From assembly GCF_051401765.1 (NCBI RefSeq), contig NC_135071.1, positions 8,410,961 through 8,474,960 on the forward strand: a stretch of DNA of 64,000 bases, in the 5' to 3' direction. Origin of the DNA: Calliopsis andreniformis (lineage: Eukaryota; Arthropoda; Insecta; Hymenoptera; Andrenidae). The notes under the pieces were generated by a model. The model saw only the letters and a program-made list of their open reading frames with translations, ran no database searches and was not told the DNA's origin. A program made the position numbers and the translations under genes. Position 1 is the first letter of the stretch, and each line of letters begins with the position of its first letter. Below, piece after piece: positions 37,965 through 52,200 of this stretch.

Positions 37965-40169
37965 AAAAGTCTGTGCTCACTGCTCCATGCCTGCATTCGC
38001 CTTTCCTTTTTCTCTCACTCTCTATCGTTGCTAGGATAATAAAAAGCCATCACTGTCATCAAATTTGATTAAAATTATTGGACATTGTCTAGTATTTAAC
38101 AAAAACGAGGGCAATACACTCACTCACAAAACTAAAATTAACTATGAGATCATTTCAAGGTCATCTCATCATGCATATTGGAACGTATTTTAATATCAGC
38201 TATATGATGTAAGAAAGAAAAATATACACCTATGTGCAAATGAACATGGATGACCTTCAAATCTCTGGAAATATTATTTTGGCAAAAAGAAACAATTTTC
38301 GAAGTATAGTATTCTTTTGATACTATATAAATTGCATACAAAATATTTTTTGCCTTTGACTAACATTGATCTGGGGAAAGCCTGCAGTGTTATAATGAAA
38401 CGTGAAAATAGAAAAAGAAAAGAAAAAATCGAACTGGCATATCTCTTTTCTACTTCCTATGAAAATAGTTTTTGACGCGCTGCAGTACTCCTAAAGTTTG
38501 GATTCTTTTTCTGGTATATCTTCCTAAACATGTTAATAATTTTTCGTTTATTTTCGTATTTTGAAAAAACACCCCATTGTATCATAAAATAGTATTTTAT
38601 GGCCATTTATTTTTTAAAACATAATGTGGAGTAACCATAAGAGAGAATTCATGAAAATTGATAAAATCGAAAAAATAAACATAATTGTATTCTTAAAAGT
38701 CATAAATGAATTCGGTCCTTATACATACATATTTCGTTCCACTTTACGCATGATAATTTAACAGTATTTTGTGATTAGTATAATGATGACTTTTTGAAGA
38801 ATTTAAAATTTATATTATTGCATTGTTATTACTTGAAGACGCTAAAGGAAAAATGTGGGAAATTTTTTTATTGGTGGACCATTTTTAATTTCAAAATAGC
38901 TTCAATTAGTCTCAAATGACAGAAGTGTGCTTTTAGTCAATTCTCAGATTAAATGTCCCTTTCTTTCTAAAAATTGAGTGTTATCACATTCGTTACTTGC
39001 TTGTTATAAAACTTTATGGATTTACCAACTATTTCTATGTTGTTAGTTATTTTTTCAAATAAATAGTTTCAAAGTAATCTTTTTAATTATCGCTTAACAT
39101 GATAAATTACCAATTAATAGCTTTTTCAATTAGTAATTCTACTGTGTATTTAATTTTTATTCTTATTAAAAGATTGTTGTTGAATTAAAAATGTTGGCTG
39201 CATATTCAATATTTAATATTTCTGAATTCTTCATGGATTGAAAACCTAACATCTTTAACCCTAATATATTTACCGCTTTTCAACTGTGTCAGATTGAGGT
39301 GTTTTCGTTTATTTATTAAATACCAATCAAAAAACTACCAAAATGGTCTCGTAACGTTTCTCTCTGGTGATCTTCATAAAATGTTATTGTGTTATAGTAT
39401 TATACTATACAATATTTTCTGAAATTAAATATTAAATTACGAAATACAATACGTTAACAGCTGATTATATCCTTCATTACTCGTATTATCTAAAATAACA
39501 AAGTGCTACTAATGTAAGAAATTAAATATAACGTTAATATTGCTTTTCGCACATATAAAACAACATAGAATTTTATTAATCCACTATATATTATTGTATT
39601 ATTTTTATGATTCTAACATATTATGTTTCCATGTGTTACTATTATCAATAAATTTTCTCCTTCATTTAACCCAGAATACACTTCGTTTCTCCATCTGGCA
39701 CTTCCTTATGGGAGCATGAACGAATTATGATTTAATTAAAAATAAACCTCATTCAGGCAAGATAAACTCAGTTATCAGTATTTAGAGACCACTCTGGATT
39801 TCCTGTTAAAGAAACCCGTGGTCACAGCGACTACCGTGATGGAAGTAAATTGAAAAGCAACGATAAAATACTAGGCATTTGCCATTCAACGTACATTCAG
39901 TAGATGTGAATTAAAATTAATGTTCTAAGTCGAGTTTATTAGCATATATACATATGTACAATTTTCTCTACATTACGTGTCCTATCTCACTACTGTGTCA
40001 TTAATTCGTATCATATTTCTCTTTTCCCGCGACGATAAAGCCTCGCGTTTTCGTTACAAAGGAATATTTAAAAAAGGAATGATAATCGCCGTAGCATTAC
40101 AACTTTTTCCCGCCGATATACAATATTTACGAGAAACCCTTCCACATCGGGCATGTTTACGTTTGTTTT
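37965..40169. other. Gene-free AT-rich DNA
   Basis: Nothing supported beyond chance open frames. Confidence 0.5.
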
Positions 40170-40175
40170 TTTAAT
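40170..40175 (-). terminator. Possible variant poly(A) signal of the mucin gene
   Basis: ATTAAA on the minus strand about 60 bases past the stop codon. The position is suitable; the support is weak. Confidence 0.3.
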
Positions 40176-40232
40176 ATTTTTCTTGCAATCATTAAATCTG
40201 CTCCGATATGAGTGAAACCACTTCACCTTTTC

Positions 40233-43200
40233 CTATCCATAGTCTTCTTTGGAAACATCAGTTTCGCTATCGTCGTCGAAAACAACGTAGTAGCAAGTGG
40301 TTCGCCTGATCACCTCCTCCTGACTTCCACTGTCCTCCCCAGAGTTTTCCTCGTCTATGCTCTCTAATCTCTCTGCAAATTCGCCGTTAGGGAACTCCAA
40401 AACCCAGGTTCTAGTGCCACCCACATGGTATTGGGTTACCGGCTCCGTTGGCCATTCTGGTCCAGGAGTCTGTCTCGTTTTGTGTTTCCCTGCAACGAAT
40501 TTGTTATTCCATTTCATTTTATTTCCAAGAGAAATTCATTTGATTCAATGGAGTAGAAACGTATAGGAATAACAATGCACGGAGATCATATGTGCAGTTT
40601 TGAGAAGTTTTGTACTTTTAGAGTAAAATAGAATATTGCAACTATAACAATAATAGTTATGGTGTTTTATTGTTCATCAAATAGCATTTGCTTTTACTGT
40701 TTCGTTATTAAAGGAATGAGGATTAAAAAAGAATATTTTATAATTTAATATGTTCAACTTTGTAGAATTTTGATTATGAAATGTGTATGGACTCCAAGTC
40801 TACTTTACTTAATATTTTATTGTTTTATTACGTTTCACATTTGTCGTGTATGAATACGTAATAATGTAGGTATCCAGTAGATTTAGTATCGAAAGCTCTA
40901 GCACATGATACATAATGTTTTACAGTAGCCCACATTGTTTAATATTGTCCTTAAGTTCTTGTCACAGGTATCTATATAGCATTAACACAGTATTAGAAAG
41001 TTCATCCAAGAACACGGAGTTTGAACCCAGGACACTATTAATTAGAAGTCACAGGCTCCTGATTCATAACAGCATCAAATATTTTACTTATCCGATGCTT
41101 AAAATATATTCTTGAACTTGAATATTTTTTTAAAAATTATAACACAACAATTTAAAATTATTTGCACTAATTTATGTGTGTTAGTTATACTTGAAATACT
41201 TAAGTTAATTAATACAGATAATAACTCAGTCAACTTTCACTATAGCAGATGGAATCACTTTCATTTTAAATCCTCCTAGTTTAAAAAAATTTTTAAATAT
41301 TAAAACCATTAAAATTTTTAAATATTTAATTTACAAATTATCAGTCTTATTGTATACTTTTTTCAATTTTCTGAATTTTAGTTCCTGAAAACCAGTATTC
41401 AAATTTTGAGTGACTATACTTTAGTATGATAAGGATTAGTACTGAAACAGAGGACTATTATTACTTTAAAACAAATGATGATGTTTTAAACATTGCTTTT
41501 AAACAAGTCAAGAAAAGTAAGTTTTCAAACTTCTCTAAAGAGAATGAATGAACTTAAAACTTTAAATACCAATAAAAACTTCCAATAAAAATACTGTCTG
41601 AATAACTTCATTTTGAACATTTACCTTTCTTTCCATAATTCTTATCCTCATCTTCGTTTTCATCTTCTTCATCCACGCTTCGCGGTTGATAACTCCGATC
41701 ACTCTTCACCTCGTAATCAAAGGTCTTAGGAACTTCGTACATTTCGCCCTCGTTGAACTTTGGAACTGATTCGATTACATTACCGTCATCTCTGCCGTCC
41801 ATTAATGAATTATCCCTGCTTGACTTCATCTCCGTTTCTCCATGAAGTTTCTCTTCGTCGTATTCAGGACTCAACACCTCTGCTGAATAAAACCGTCTGC
41901 TCTGTAACCTATTCCGTTCAATCTGACTGATAGTCGAGTCTCGTTCGATCGTAACAGTACTCTCCGTTGGCCAAGGCAGACCGTTTCCCTCTTCCCATGT
42001 ACTGTGCTCGATATTCCTTTCCCCAGCAACCCTTTCATCGTCTTCATTAATCTCTAAAATCGATCGTTTCTTGTACCTTTTATTATCACTTTCAATAGCA
42101 TCGCGTAGCCAATGGTTCTTCTCGTTTCCTAAGGCAACAGTGCCTCGATACGTCCGAGAACGACAATACCCCTGTTCGAGTACTTTGCCAACTGGTACTT
42201 CCATCGCTTTCTCCATTGGATTAACTCTCTCTATACTTTTCCTCAAGCCAGTATTCGCTTCCGTTTCTTTCGCAGCATCGAGAGAAGTATACCACTGATT
42301 GTTCTCCACAAGTTGATCCCTCTTACGCCTGGGCACTGACCTTCTTCTATCAGTTTCGTCATCGGGAAGTTCCTCTGAAGTAATGCCAGTTTTTTTTATA
42401 AATGTTCCCTCTGTCCACTCATGGCCCTCAAGCTGTAAGCTTTCGATCTTCTTCCTCTCCAAGTCTTTCGCTGTCAACGATTCCTTTCTTCCCGGAATGA
42501 ACGGTAAACAGATTCTCTCTGTCACGTAGTTCTCGCCTTTTTTTCCCAAGGACTTGTTTCTCAGAACGTTCAAGCAGAGCCTCGTTGTAGCTAACTGCTC
42601 AGACTCAGTATCTTCGTAGTCTCTTTCCTTCTCCTCTTCTTTATGCAACGTTACTCTTCTAGTAGTGGTGTCTGCTTGAATCTTTTGTCCAGTAGGCTCC
42701 CGAATGTCAAACGTGGTCCTTTCCGTGGGAGGCAATTGAGTGACAGATGGTATTGTGGCCACTGCTTCTGGCTTTTTCGTGTGATTGGACTCAAGTCCCT
42801 TCTTTTTCAATAATTGTTCTTCCAGCTGCTGTATCTTTCTATCTATATCTTCTTTCTCCATCTGGAGCTTCCTTTCTCTTTCCAGCAGTCTGTCTTCCTT
42901 TTCCTTCAGTCGATTCTCCTTTTCCATCAGTTTCTTCTCCATATTTCTGATCTCCTTTTCCAGTTTGTCTTCCGTTGTCATGATCGTGTCGGCTCCAGTC
43001 ACAGCTGCCAATGGAGCTGCTGTTGTAAGTGGAACTGACTCGTTCTTTAATAGCGGAGTTGGCTGTGATACAAGTTCAACTCCTGGCAAAGTACTCGCGT
43101 GCATCATTTCTAGCTCCTTCTCCAGCTGCTTCACCGTCTGTAGTCTATGTTCCTTTTCATGCTCCCACTGGTCTAGTTCTTTCTCCAGGTCCTTCTGTTT

Positions 43201-46200
43201 CTGGAGGATATCCTCCTCTTTCTTTTCCAGCTCGTCAAGTTTCTCCAATAACTCTTTCTTCATTTCTTCGTGACGAAGTCTCTGCTGCACCTTGTCTGTT
43301 ACCCGTGTCGTTCCATGCGTTGTTGCCTCAGGCGACGAAAGCAATCTTGGCGTCGTTTCTTCAGTGAGGTTCGATATTTCGTGTTCAGGTATTAACTCAT
43401 ATTCGGGCTCGGTTCCTTCGCTTAGGTTGGCAATCTTCTTTAACTCGTGGTACTCAGTGGTTTCTAGATAGTCCATTGGTAATTGTTCTGTGGTGTGTTC
43501 CTCAGTGTGTGCTAAAGTGTAAAACTCGGTGGTATAGTTAAGTATCTTGTGCTCCGTTGTTTCAGTTTTCGTGAATTCCATCTCAGTTTCTAGAGTAACA
43601 TTCGATGAAACTTCAAGACTCGTCGTCTCCGAAGTTTCTGTTGCACTCGTAACATTTTCCATCTTTGGGACAAGCGACCAAGTGGTTTCCTCAGACGGGG
43701 GAGATAAACTAGCTGTTGTGAAAGCTGATTCCGTCGTGTGCACTATTTCCGTTTCATTGGGAATCGTAACAGTTACTTGTATCTCGATAACTGCCTCTGT
43801 AGTCGTTGCGACTGCGCTTGTAGTGAATTCTTCTTCGACATAGTCCTGCCAAGTTGGAACAAATACCTCTGTGCTCTCTTCTTCCTCGTACTCTTCATAT
43901 GCCTTTTTGTACTCCTCAGCGTACTCCTCGTCATAGATTTCCTCTGTTTCAGCATAGGCCTCCTCTTCAGTAGCCTCTGTAACTCGTGTAGTAGTACTCA
44001 TACTTTCGATAGACGTTGTCTCTGTGGTAGCTTCTAAAGAAGAAATCGTTATGTTAGGGATTGTAACTTCTACTACGATTATGGGCATTGTACTATGTGA
44101 AGTAATGGTCTCTGGCGTTCTAGTAGTCACTTCAGGAACTGATATTGTTACATTCCATTCAGTTGTTTCTTTAGGGGTTAGTGTAGTGAATGGTGTTTCT
44201 GCAGAAGTAGTAATATTCTCAAGAAAGGATATTGTGGTAGTAGGGCTAGTTACAGTTAATGGGATCTCTTTAAAGACAGTAATGCTTTCAGTAGTAATCA
44301 CATGCTCCTCTTCAACAGATAAAGTAGTGAATGTAGTTTTAGTAGTTATCTTAGGTGTAATTGCAGTGGTAACATTTTCTTCTTCGTAATCAGCAAACTC
44401 TGGAGCTCCTTCAGTCTCTTCTTCATATTCTTCCTCATATTCCTCCTCTGTACCTTCAACTTCTTCGGTATATTCAGCCTCTGTTATTGATGTCGTGGAC
44501 AGTGTAGTAGTTTCAAGAAATTCCGTCGTGGCAGGTAACTCCGATGTAGTAACAGGAGAAAATAATGTAGTTGCCTCTGTCATCTCTGTAGTTCGGTTAA
44601 GTAGCAATGGTTCTGTAGTTTCTGTCATGAATTCAGTTGTAGATTCTGGTATTTCAGTAATATTTGACGGAGTTTCTAAAGTTATAGGAATAGCTTTTGT
44701 AGTTAAAATCGAAGCAGTGGTTTCTAATTTCGTGTATGTAGTTGTAACTTCTGTAGTTTCATTCGCTAATAATGTTTCCGTAGTTATTGTAGTAGATTCT
44801 GTTGTCGGCTCTGATGTTTCAGTAATATTTGATGGAATTTTTGGAGTTACAATCGTAATTTCTGTAGTTGGACTCAAAGACGTAGTTACTGACTTCCAGG
44901 ACTTAGAAGTAACTTCCGTAGATTCTACTATAGCTATAGTTGTAGATTCTGCTGTCGATTCCGTTGATTTAGTAACATTAACTGGAACCTCCACAGTTGT
45001 AGTTGTAATTTCTGTAATCACAATCGTAGAACTAGTTTCTGGTTTCGTGAACGTAGTTGTTGTTTTCGTGGTCTCCGTAGTTTCGTTAGCTGGCAACGAT
45101 TCTGTAGTCACTGCTGTGTGCTCTATTGTGGTTACTGTTGTAGACGTTTCAGTAACGTTTACTGGGACCTCTACGATAGAAGTCGTAATTTCCGTAGCAG
45201 GAACTGGGGAAGAAGTCTCTGACAGTGTTTCTGTGGTCACTGTTGTAAATTCTGTTGTAGACTCTGATGTTTCAGTAATATTTTCTGGAACTTCAGTAAT
45301 TATAGCAATTTTTGTAGTTGGGACCGAAGAAGTAATCTCTGGTGTGCTGTATGTAGTTATTGTTTTCGTGGTCTCTGTAGTTTCATTAATTGCCAACAAT
45401 TTTGTAGTTATTGTAGTAGATTCTGTTGTAGATTCTGTCGTACTAGTAGTAGTAGTCAATGATTCTTTCGTTGTCACAGTTTCAGTAGTATAGGTCGGTG
45501 TTGTTTTCTCCGTCTCGATAGACGTAGTCACAATTTCTGTAGATTGATTAACCGGTACTGGTTTTACAGTAACAGTTATAGACTCTGTTGTAGATTCCGT
45601 TGTTTCAGTGACGTTCACTGGTATCTGTACACTTACAGTCGAGGTTTCCATTATTTCAACCGAAGAAGTAGTCTCAGTCATCATGGTCGTAGTTGTCCTC
45701 TCTGTGACCTCTGGAACTTCTTCTGGCAATGGCGAAGTAATAACTGCTCCTTCTGTCGTTATCATAATGAGAACTTCAGTGGTATAGCTCGGTAATGTGG
45801 TTTCTGTTACGATTGTTGTAGTCTCTGTTTCGGCTTCTGTAGTTTCATTAGCCGGCAACGTTTCGGTGGTTAACGTTGTAGTTTCTGAGGTAGATTGTGT
45901 TGTTCCTGTAATACTTGTAGTTTCAGTTGTAGTAACGGTTGTTAGTACTGAAGAAGAGGTCTCTAGTGACATGGACATAGTTAATGTCTCTGTGGTCTTT
46001 GTTGTTTCGTTAACTGCCGTAGTAGATATTGTTATGGACTCTGTTGTAGATTCCAACGTTTCAGTAGTCAATGGTTCTTTGATACTAACGGTTGTAATTT
46101 CGGGAGTACGGGTCGAGCTTGCGATCTCCGTAGTTATAAATGCAGTTGTAACTTCCGCTGTTTTATTGGTTTCCTTGACAAGTAATGTTTCCGTAGTTAG

Positions 46201-49200
46201 TGTTGTGGTTGTAGATGACTCAATTGAAGTAGATTCCGTTTTCAGCTTAGTGACAAAGTAAGGCGCAATTTCTTTTGTCTCTGTAGTAGTAACAGTTGTT
46301 TCTGTGGTTACAGTCGTGAATTCAGTTGTAGCTTCTGATGTTTCAGTAATTGGAGATGCGCTCGGTGTTGTTAATACTGGAGCGGTTGTAGTTGGTATCA
46401 GTGATATAATTGCTTTGGTAGGAGTTTCCAAAGGACCTTCGTATACGACTGAAACTGTTGAGATTGTTGCTTCTTCGGTTGGCTTAGCTGTCGATGAAGT
46501 CACTTCTACTTCATAATCGAACCACGTCAATGGTTCTTCAGTCGATTCTTCCTCTTCTTCGTATTCATCTTTGTATTCTTTATCGTACTCCTGATCATGA
46601 AATGTCTCATATATTTCTGGATATTCTGTTACTCCCACTGTTGTAGTTGATACTCTTCTTGTCGTCGGAAAAGATTTAACTATTGTCGTCAATGATTCTA
46701 CAATAGACGTGGTAACAGAAGTTATGAATGTAGTTGCAGCTTTAGTTGCCATTGGCTCAGTTTGGGTAGTTGATTCCGCAGTTATCAGTACTGTTGTTTC
46801 TGGGGAAACCAGTTCTATGGCTGATGTTACTATAGGAGTTATAGAGAACGTTAATATAGTCGTTGATGTTGGAACTACTGAAGCTATTGTTGGCTTAGTT
46901 GTTGTCATTTCCAATGCAGAACTAATAAACTCAGTTGTAAGCTTCAAAGTGGATACTGTAGTGGTTTCCGTAGGAGTAGTTGATTCCGTAGTGGATACTA
47001 CTGTTGCTTCTGTAGTTGTTACTGCTGTTGTTACTGTTGTTATAGTTGGAGATACCGCTGATATCGTTGACGTTATTGTTGTTTCAATAGGTGTAGTAGA
47101 TGCGGTGGAAAATACTACTATTACTTCTGTAGTACTTAGTTCAGTTGATTCTGTTGACGTGGTTGGAGATACTGTCGTTGTCGTTGCCGTAGTTGTCTCC
47201 ATAGGAGTAGTCGATCCTGTAGTAGATACTACTGTTGTTTCTGTAGCAGTTCCTACTGCTGTTACTGTTGTTATTGTTGGAGATACCGTAGATGTCGTTG
47301 ACATAATTGTTGCTTCGATAGGAGTAGTTGATTCCGTAGTAGATGTTACTTTTGCTTCTGTAGTAGTTGCTTCTAATGTTACTGTTGTTATGGGTGTAGA
47401 TACTGCTTCTATCGTTGATGTAAAACGTGTTTCAGTAGGAGCAGTGGATTGCGTAGTAGTTACAATTGTTGCTTCTGTAGAAGCTGCTTCTGTTGAAAAT
47501 GTTGCTGCGATTGGAGGTACCGTTGTTGTCGTTGACGTAATTGTCGTTTCGGTAGGAGTAGTTAATTCCGTAGTAGTTACTATTGCTGCTTCTTTGGTAG
47601 TTGCTTCTGCTGTTAATGTTGTTGTGATTGGAGGTACCGTTGTTGTCGTTGACATAATTGTTGTTTCGACAGGAGTAGTTGAATCTGTAGTAGATACTAA
47701 TGTTGTTTCTGTAGTAGTTCCTTCTGTTGTTGCTGTTGTTCTCGTTGGAGATAATGTTGCTGTCGTTGACGTAATTGCTGTTTCGATAAGAGTAGTTGAT
47801 TCCGTGGAAGATACCACTGTTGCCTCTGTAGTAGCTCCTTCTGTTGTTACTGTTGCTATTGTGGGAGATACCGTAGATGTCGTTGACGTAATTGTTGTTT
47901 CCATAGCGGTAGTTTCTTCCGTAGATGATACTTCTGTTGCTTCTGTAGTAGTTACTTCCGTTGTTACTACTGGTATGGTTGGAGATACTGTTGTTGTTGT
48001 GGACGTAATTGTTGTTACGGTAGTAGTAGTGGATTCTATAGGAGATACTAATGTTGCTTCCCTGGTAGTTGCTTCTGTTGTTAATGTACTTGTGATTGGA
48101 GGTACCGTTGTTGTCGTTGACGTAATTGTTGATTCGACAGCAGTAGTTGGTTCTGTAGTAGACACTAATGTTGTTTCTGTAGTAGTTCCTTCTGTTGTTA
48201 CTGTTGTTATTGTCGGAGATACCGTAGATGTCGTTGACGTAATTGTTGTTTCGATAGCAGTTGTTTCTTCCGTAGAAGATACTTCTGTTGCCTCTGTAAT
48301 AGTTACTTCCGTTGTTACTACTGGTATGGCTGGAGATACTGTTGTTGTTGTGGACGTAATTGTTGTTACGGTAGTAGTAGTTGATTCTGTAGGAGATACT
48401 AATGTTGTTTCTGTAGTAGTTCCTTCTGTTGTTACTGTGGTTGTTGTTGGAGATACCGTTGATGTCGTTGACGTAATTGTTGTTTCGATAGCAGTAGTTT
48501 TTTCCGTAGAAGATACTTCTGTTGCCTCTGTAGTAGTTACTTCCGTTGTTACTACTGGTATGGTTGGAGATACTGTTGTTGTTGTGGACGTAATTGTTGT
48601 TACGGTAGTAGTAGTTGATTCTGTAGGAGATACTAATGTTGCTTCCCTGGTTGTTGCTTTTGTTGTTAATGTACTTGTGATTGGAGGTACCGTTGTTGTC
48701 GTTGACGTAATTGTTGATTCGACAGCAGTAGTTGGTTCTGTAGTAGATACTAATGTTGTTTCTGTAGTAGTTCCTTCTGTTGTTACTGTTGTTATTGTCG
48801 GAGATACCGTAGATGTCGTTGACGTAATTGTTGTTTCGATAGCAGTTGTTTCTTCCGTAGAAGATACTTCTGTTGCCTCTGTAGTAGTTACTTCCGTTGT
48901 TACTACAGGTATGGCTGGAGATACTGTTGTTGTTGTGGACGTAATTGTTGTTACGGTAGTAGTAGTTGATTCTGTAGGAGATACTAATGTTGCTTCCCTG
49001 GTAGTTGCTTCTGTTGTTAATGTACTTGTGAATGGAGGTACCGTTGTTGTCGTTGACGTAATTGTTGTTTCGACAGCAGTAGTTGGTTCTGTAGTAGATA
49101 CTAATGTTGTTTCTGTAGTAGTTCCTTCTGTTGTTACTGTTGTTATTGTCGGAGATACCGTAGATGTCGTTGACGTAATTGTTGTTTCGATAGCAGTTGT

Positions 49201-52200
49201 TTCTTCCGTAGAAGATACTTCTGTTGCCTCTGTAGTAGTTACTTCCGTTGTTACTACTGGTATGGCTGGAGATACTGTTGTTGTTGTGGACGTAATTGTT
49301 GTTACGGTAGTACTAGTTGATTCTGTAGGAGATACTAATGTTGTTTCTGTAGTAGTTCCTTCTGTTGTTACTGTGGTTGTTGTTGGAGATACCGTTGATG
49401 TCGTTGACGTAATTGTTGTTTCGATAGCAGTTGTTTCTTCCGTAGAAGATACTTCTGTTGCCTCTGTAGTAGTTACTTCCGTTGTTACTACTGGTATGGT
49501 TGGAGATACTGTTGTTGTTGTGGACGTAATTGTTGTTACGGTAGTAGTAGTTGATTCTGTAGGAGATACTAATGTTGCTTCCCTGGTTGTTGCTTCTGTT
49601 GTTAATGTACTTGTGATTGGAGGTACCGTTGTTGTCGTTGACGTAATTGTTGATTCGACAGCAGTAGTTGGTTCTGTAGTAGATACTAATGTTGTTTCTG
49701 TAGTAGTTCCTTCTGTTCTTACTGTGGTTGTTGTTGGAGATACCGTTGATGTCGTTGACGTAATTGCTGTTTCGATACGAGTAGTTGCTTCCGTAGAAGA
49801 TACTACTGTTGCCTCTGTAGTAGCTCCTTCTGTTGTTACTGTTGTTATTGTTGGAGATACAGCTATTGTCGTTGTCGGAACTGTTGTTTCGATAGGAGTA
49901 GCTGATTCCGTAGTGGATACTACTGTTGCTTCTGTAGTAGTTGCTTCAGTTGATACTGTTGTCGTGGTTGGAGGTACTGTTGTTGTCGTTGTCGTAATTG
50001 TTGTTTCGATAGGAGTAGTCAATTCTGTAGTAGTTACTAAGGTTGCTTTTGTGGTAGTTGCTTCAGTTATTGCCTTTTTCGTGACTGGAGGTACCTTTGT
50101 TGTCGTTGATGTAATCGTTGTTTCGGTAGGAGCAGTTGATTTCATAGTGGATACTACTGTTACTTCTGTAGTAGTTGCTTCAGTTGATACTGTTGTCGTG
50201 GTTGGAGGTACTGTTGTTGTCGTTGTCGTAATTATTGTTTCGGTAGGAGTAGTTGATTCGGTAGTTGTTACTAATGTTGCTTCTGTAGTAGTTCGTTCTG
50301 TTGTTACTGTTGTTATTGTTGTAGATGCCGTTATTGTCGTTGACGTAATTGTTGTTTCGATAGGAGTAGTTTCTTCCGTAGAAGATACTGCGGTTGCCTC
50401 TGTAGTAGCTCCTTCAGTTGATACTATTGTCGTGGTTGGAGATACAGTTATTGTTGTTGTCGGAACTGTTGTTTCGATAGGAGTAGTTGATACTGCAGTT
50501 GTTACTAATGTTGCTTCTGTAGTAGTTGCTTCAGTTGATACTGTTGTCGTGGTTGGAGGTACTGTTGTTGTCGTTGTCATAATTGTTGTTTCGGTAGGAG
50601 TAGTTGATTCCGAAGTGGATACTAATGTTGCTTCTGTAATGGTTCCTTCAGTTGATACTGTTGTCGTGGTTGGAGGTACCATTGTTTTCGTTGATGTAAT
50701 TGTTGTTTCGATAGGAGTAGTTGATTCGGTACTTGTTACTAATGTTGCTTCTGTAGTAGTTCGTTCTGTTGTTACTGTTGTTATTGTCGTTGTCGGAACT
50801 GTTGTTTCGATAGGAGTACTTGATACTGCAGTTGTTACTAATGTTGCTTCTGTAGTAATTGCTTCAGTTGATACTGTTGTCGTGGTTGGAGGTACTATTG
50901 TTGTCGTTGTCGTAAATGTTGTTTCCGTAGGAGTAGTTGATTCTGTAGTGGATACTAATGTTGCTTCTGTAGAAGTTCCTTCAGTTGATACTGTTGTGGT
51001 GGTTGGAGGTACTGTTGTTGTCGTTGTCGTAATTGTTGTTTCCGTAGGAGTAGTTGATTTCGTAGTGGATACTAATGTTGCTGCTGCAGTAGTTGCTTTA
51101 GATGATACTGTTGTTGTGGTTGGAGGTACTGTTGGTGTCGTTACTATAATTGTTGTTTCGATAGCAGTAGTTGATTCCGTAGTGGATACTACTGTTGCTT
51201 CTGTAGTAGCTCCTTCAGTTGATTCTGTTGTCGTGGTTGGAGGTACCAATGTTGTCGTTGATGTAATTGTTGTTTCGATAGGAGTAGTTGATTCGGTAGT
51301 TGTTACTAGTGTTACTTCTGTAGTAGTTCGTTCTGTTGTTACTGTTGTTATTGTTGGAGATACCGTTGATGTCGTTGACGTAATTGTTGTTTCGATAGGA
51401 GTAGTTTCTTCCGTAGAAGATACTGCGATTGCCTCTGTAGTAGCTCCTTCAGTTGATACTATTGTCGTGGTTGGAGATACAGTTATTGTTGTTGTCGGAA
51501 CTGTTGTTTCGATAGGAGTAGTTGATACTGCAGTTGTTACTAATGTTGCTTCTGTAGTAGTTGCTTCAGTTGATACTGTTGTCGTGGTTGGAGGTACTGT
51601 TGTTGTCGTTGTCGTAATTGTTGTTTCGGTAGGAGTAGTTGATTCCGAAGTGGATACTAATGTTGCTTCTGCAGTAGTTGCTTCAGTTGATACTGTTGTC
51701 GTGGTTGGAGGTACTATTGTTGTCGTTGTCGTAATTGTTGTTTCGGTAGGAGTAGTTGATTCCGAAGTGGATACTAATGTTGCTTCTGTAGTAGTTGCTT
51801 CAGTTGATACTGTTGTCGTAGTTGGAGGTACTATTGTTGTCGTTGTCGTAAATGTTGTTTCCGTAGGAGTAGTTGATTCCATAGTGGATACTACTGTTGC
51901 TTCTGTAGTAGTTGCTTCAGTTGATGCTGTTGTCGTGGTTGGAGGTACTGTTGTTGTCGTTGTCGTAATTGTTGTTTCGGTAGGAGTAGTTGATTCCGAA
52001 GTGGATACTAATGTTGCTTCTGTAATGGTTCCTTCAGTTGATACTGTTGTCGTGGTTGGAGGTACCATTGTTTTCGTTGATGTAATTGTTGTTTCGATAG
52101 GAGTAGTTGATTCGGTAGTTGTTACTAATGTTGCTTCTGTAGTAGTTCGTTCTGTTGTTACTGTTGTTATTGTCGTTGTCGGAACTGTTGTTTCGATAGG

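Noticed and set aside
42785..43273. Plus-strand Ser/Phe-rich open frame
   Set aside because: Antisense of the coiled-coil region; Ser and Phe come from reversed Lys and Glu codons.
44495..45493. Plus-strand Val-rich open frame
   Set aside because: Antisense of the second Thr-rich domain of the mucin.
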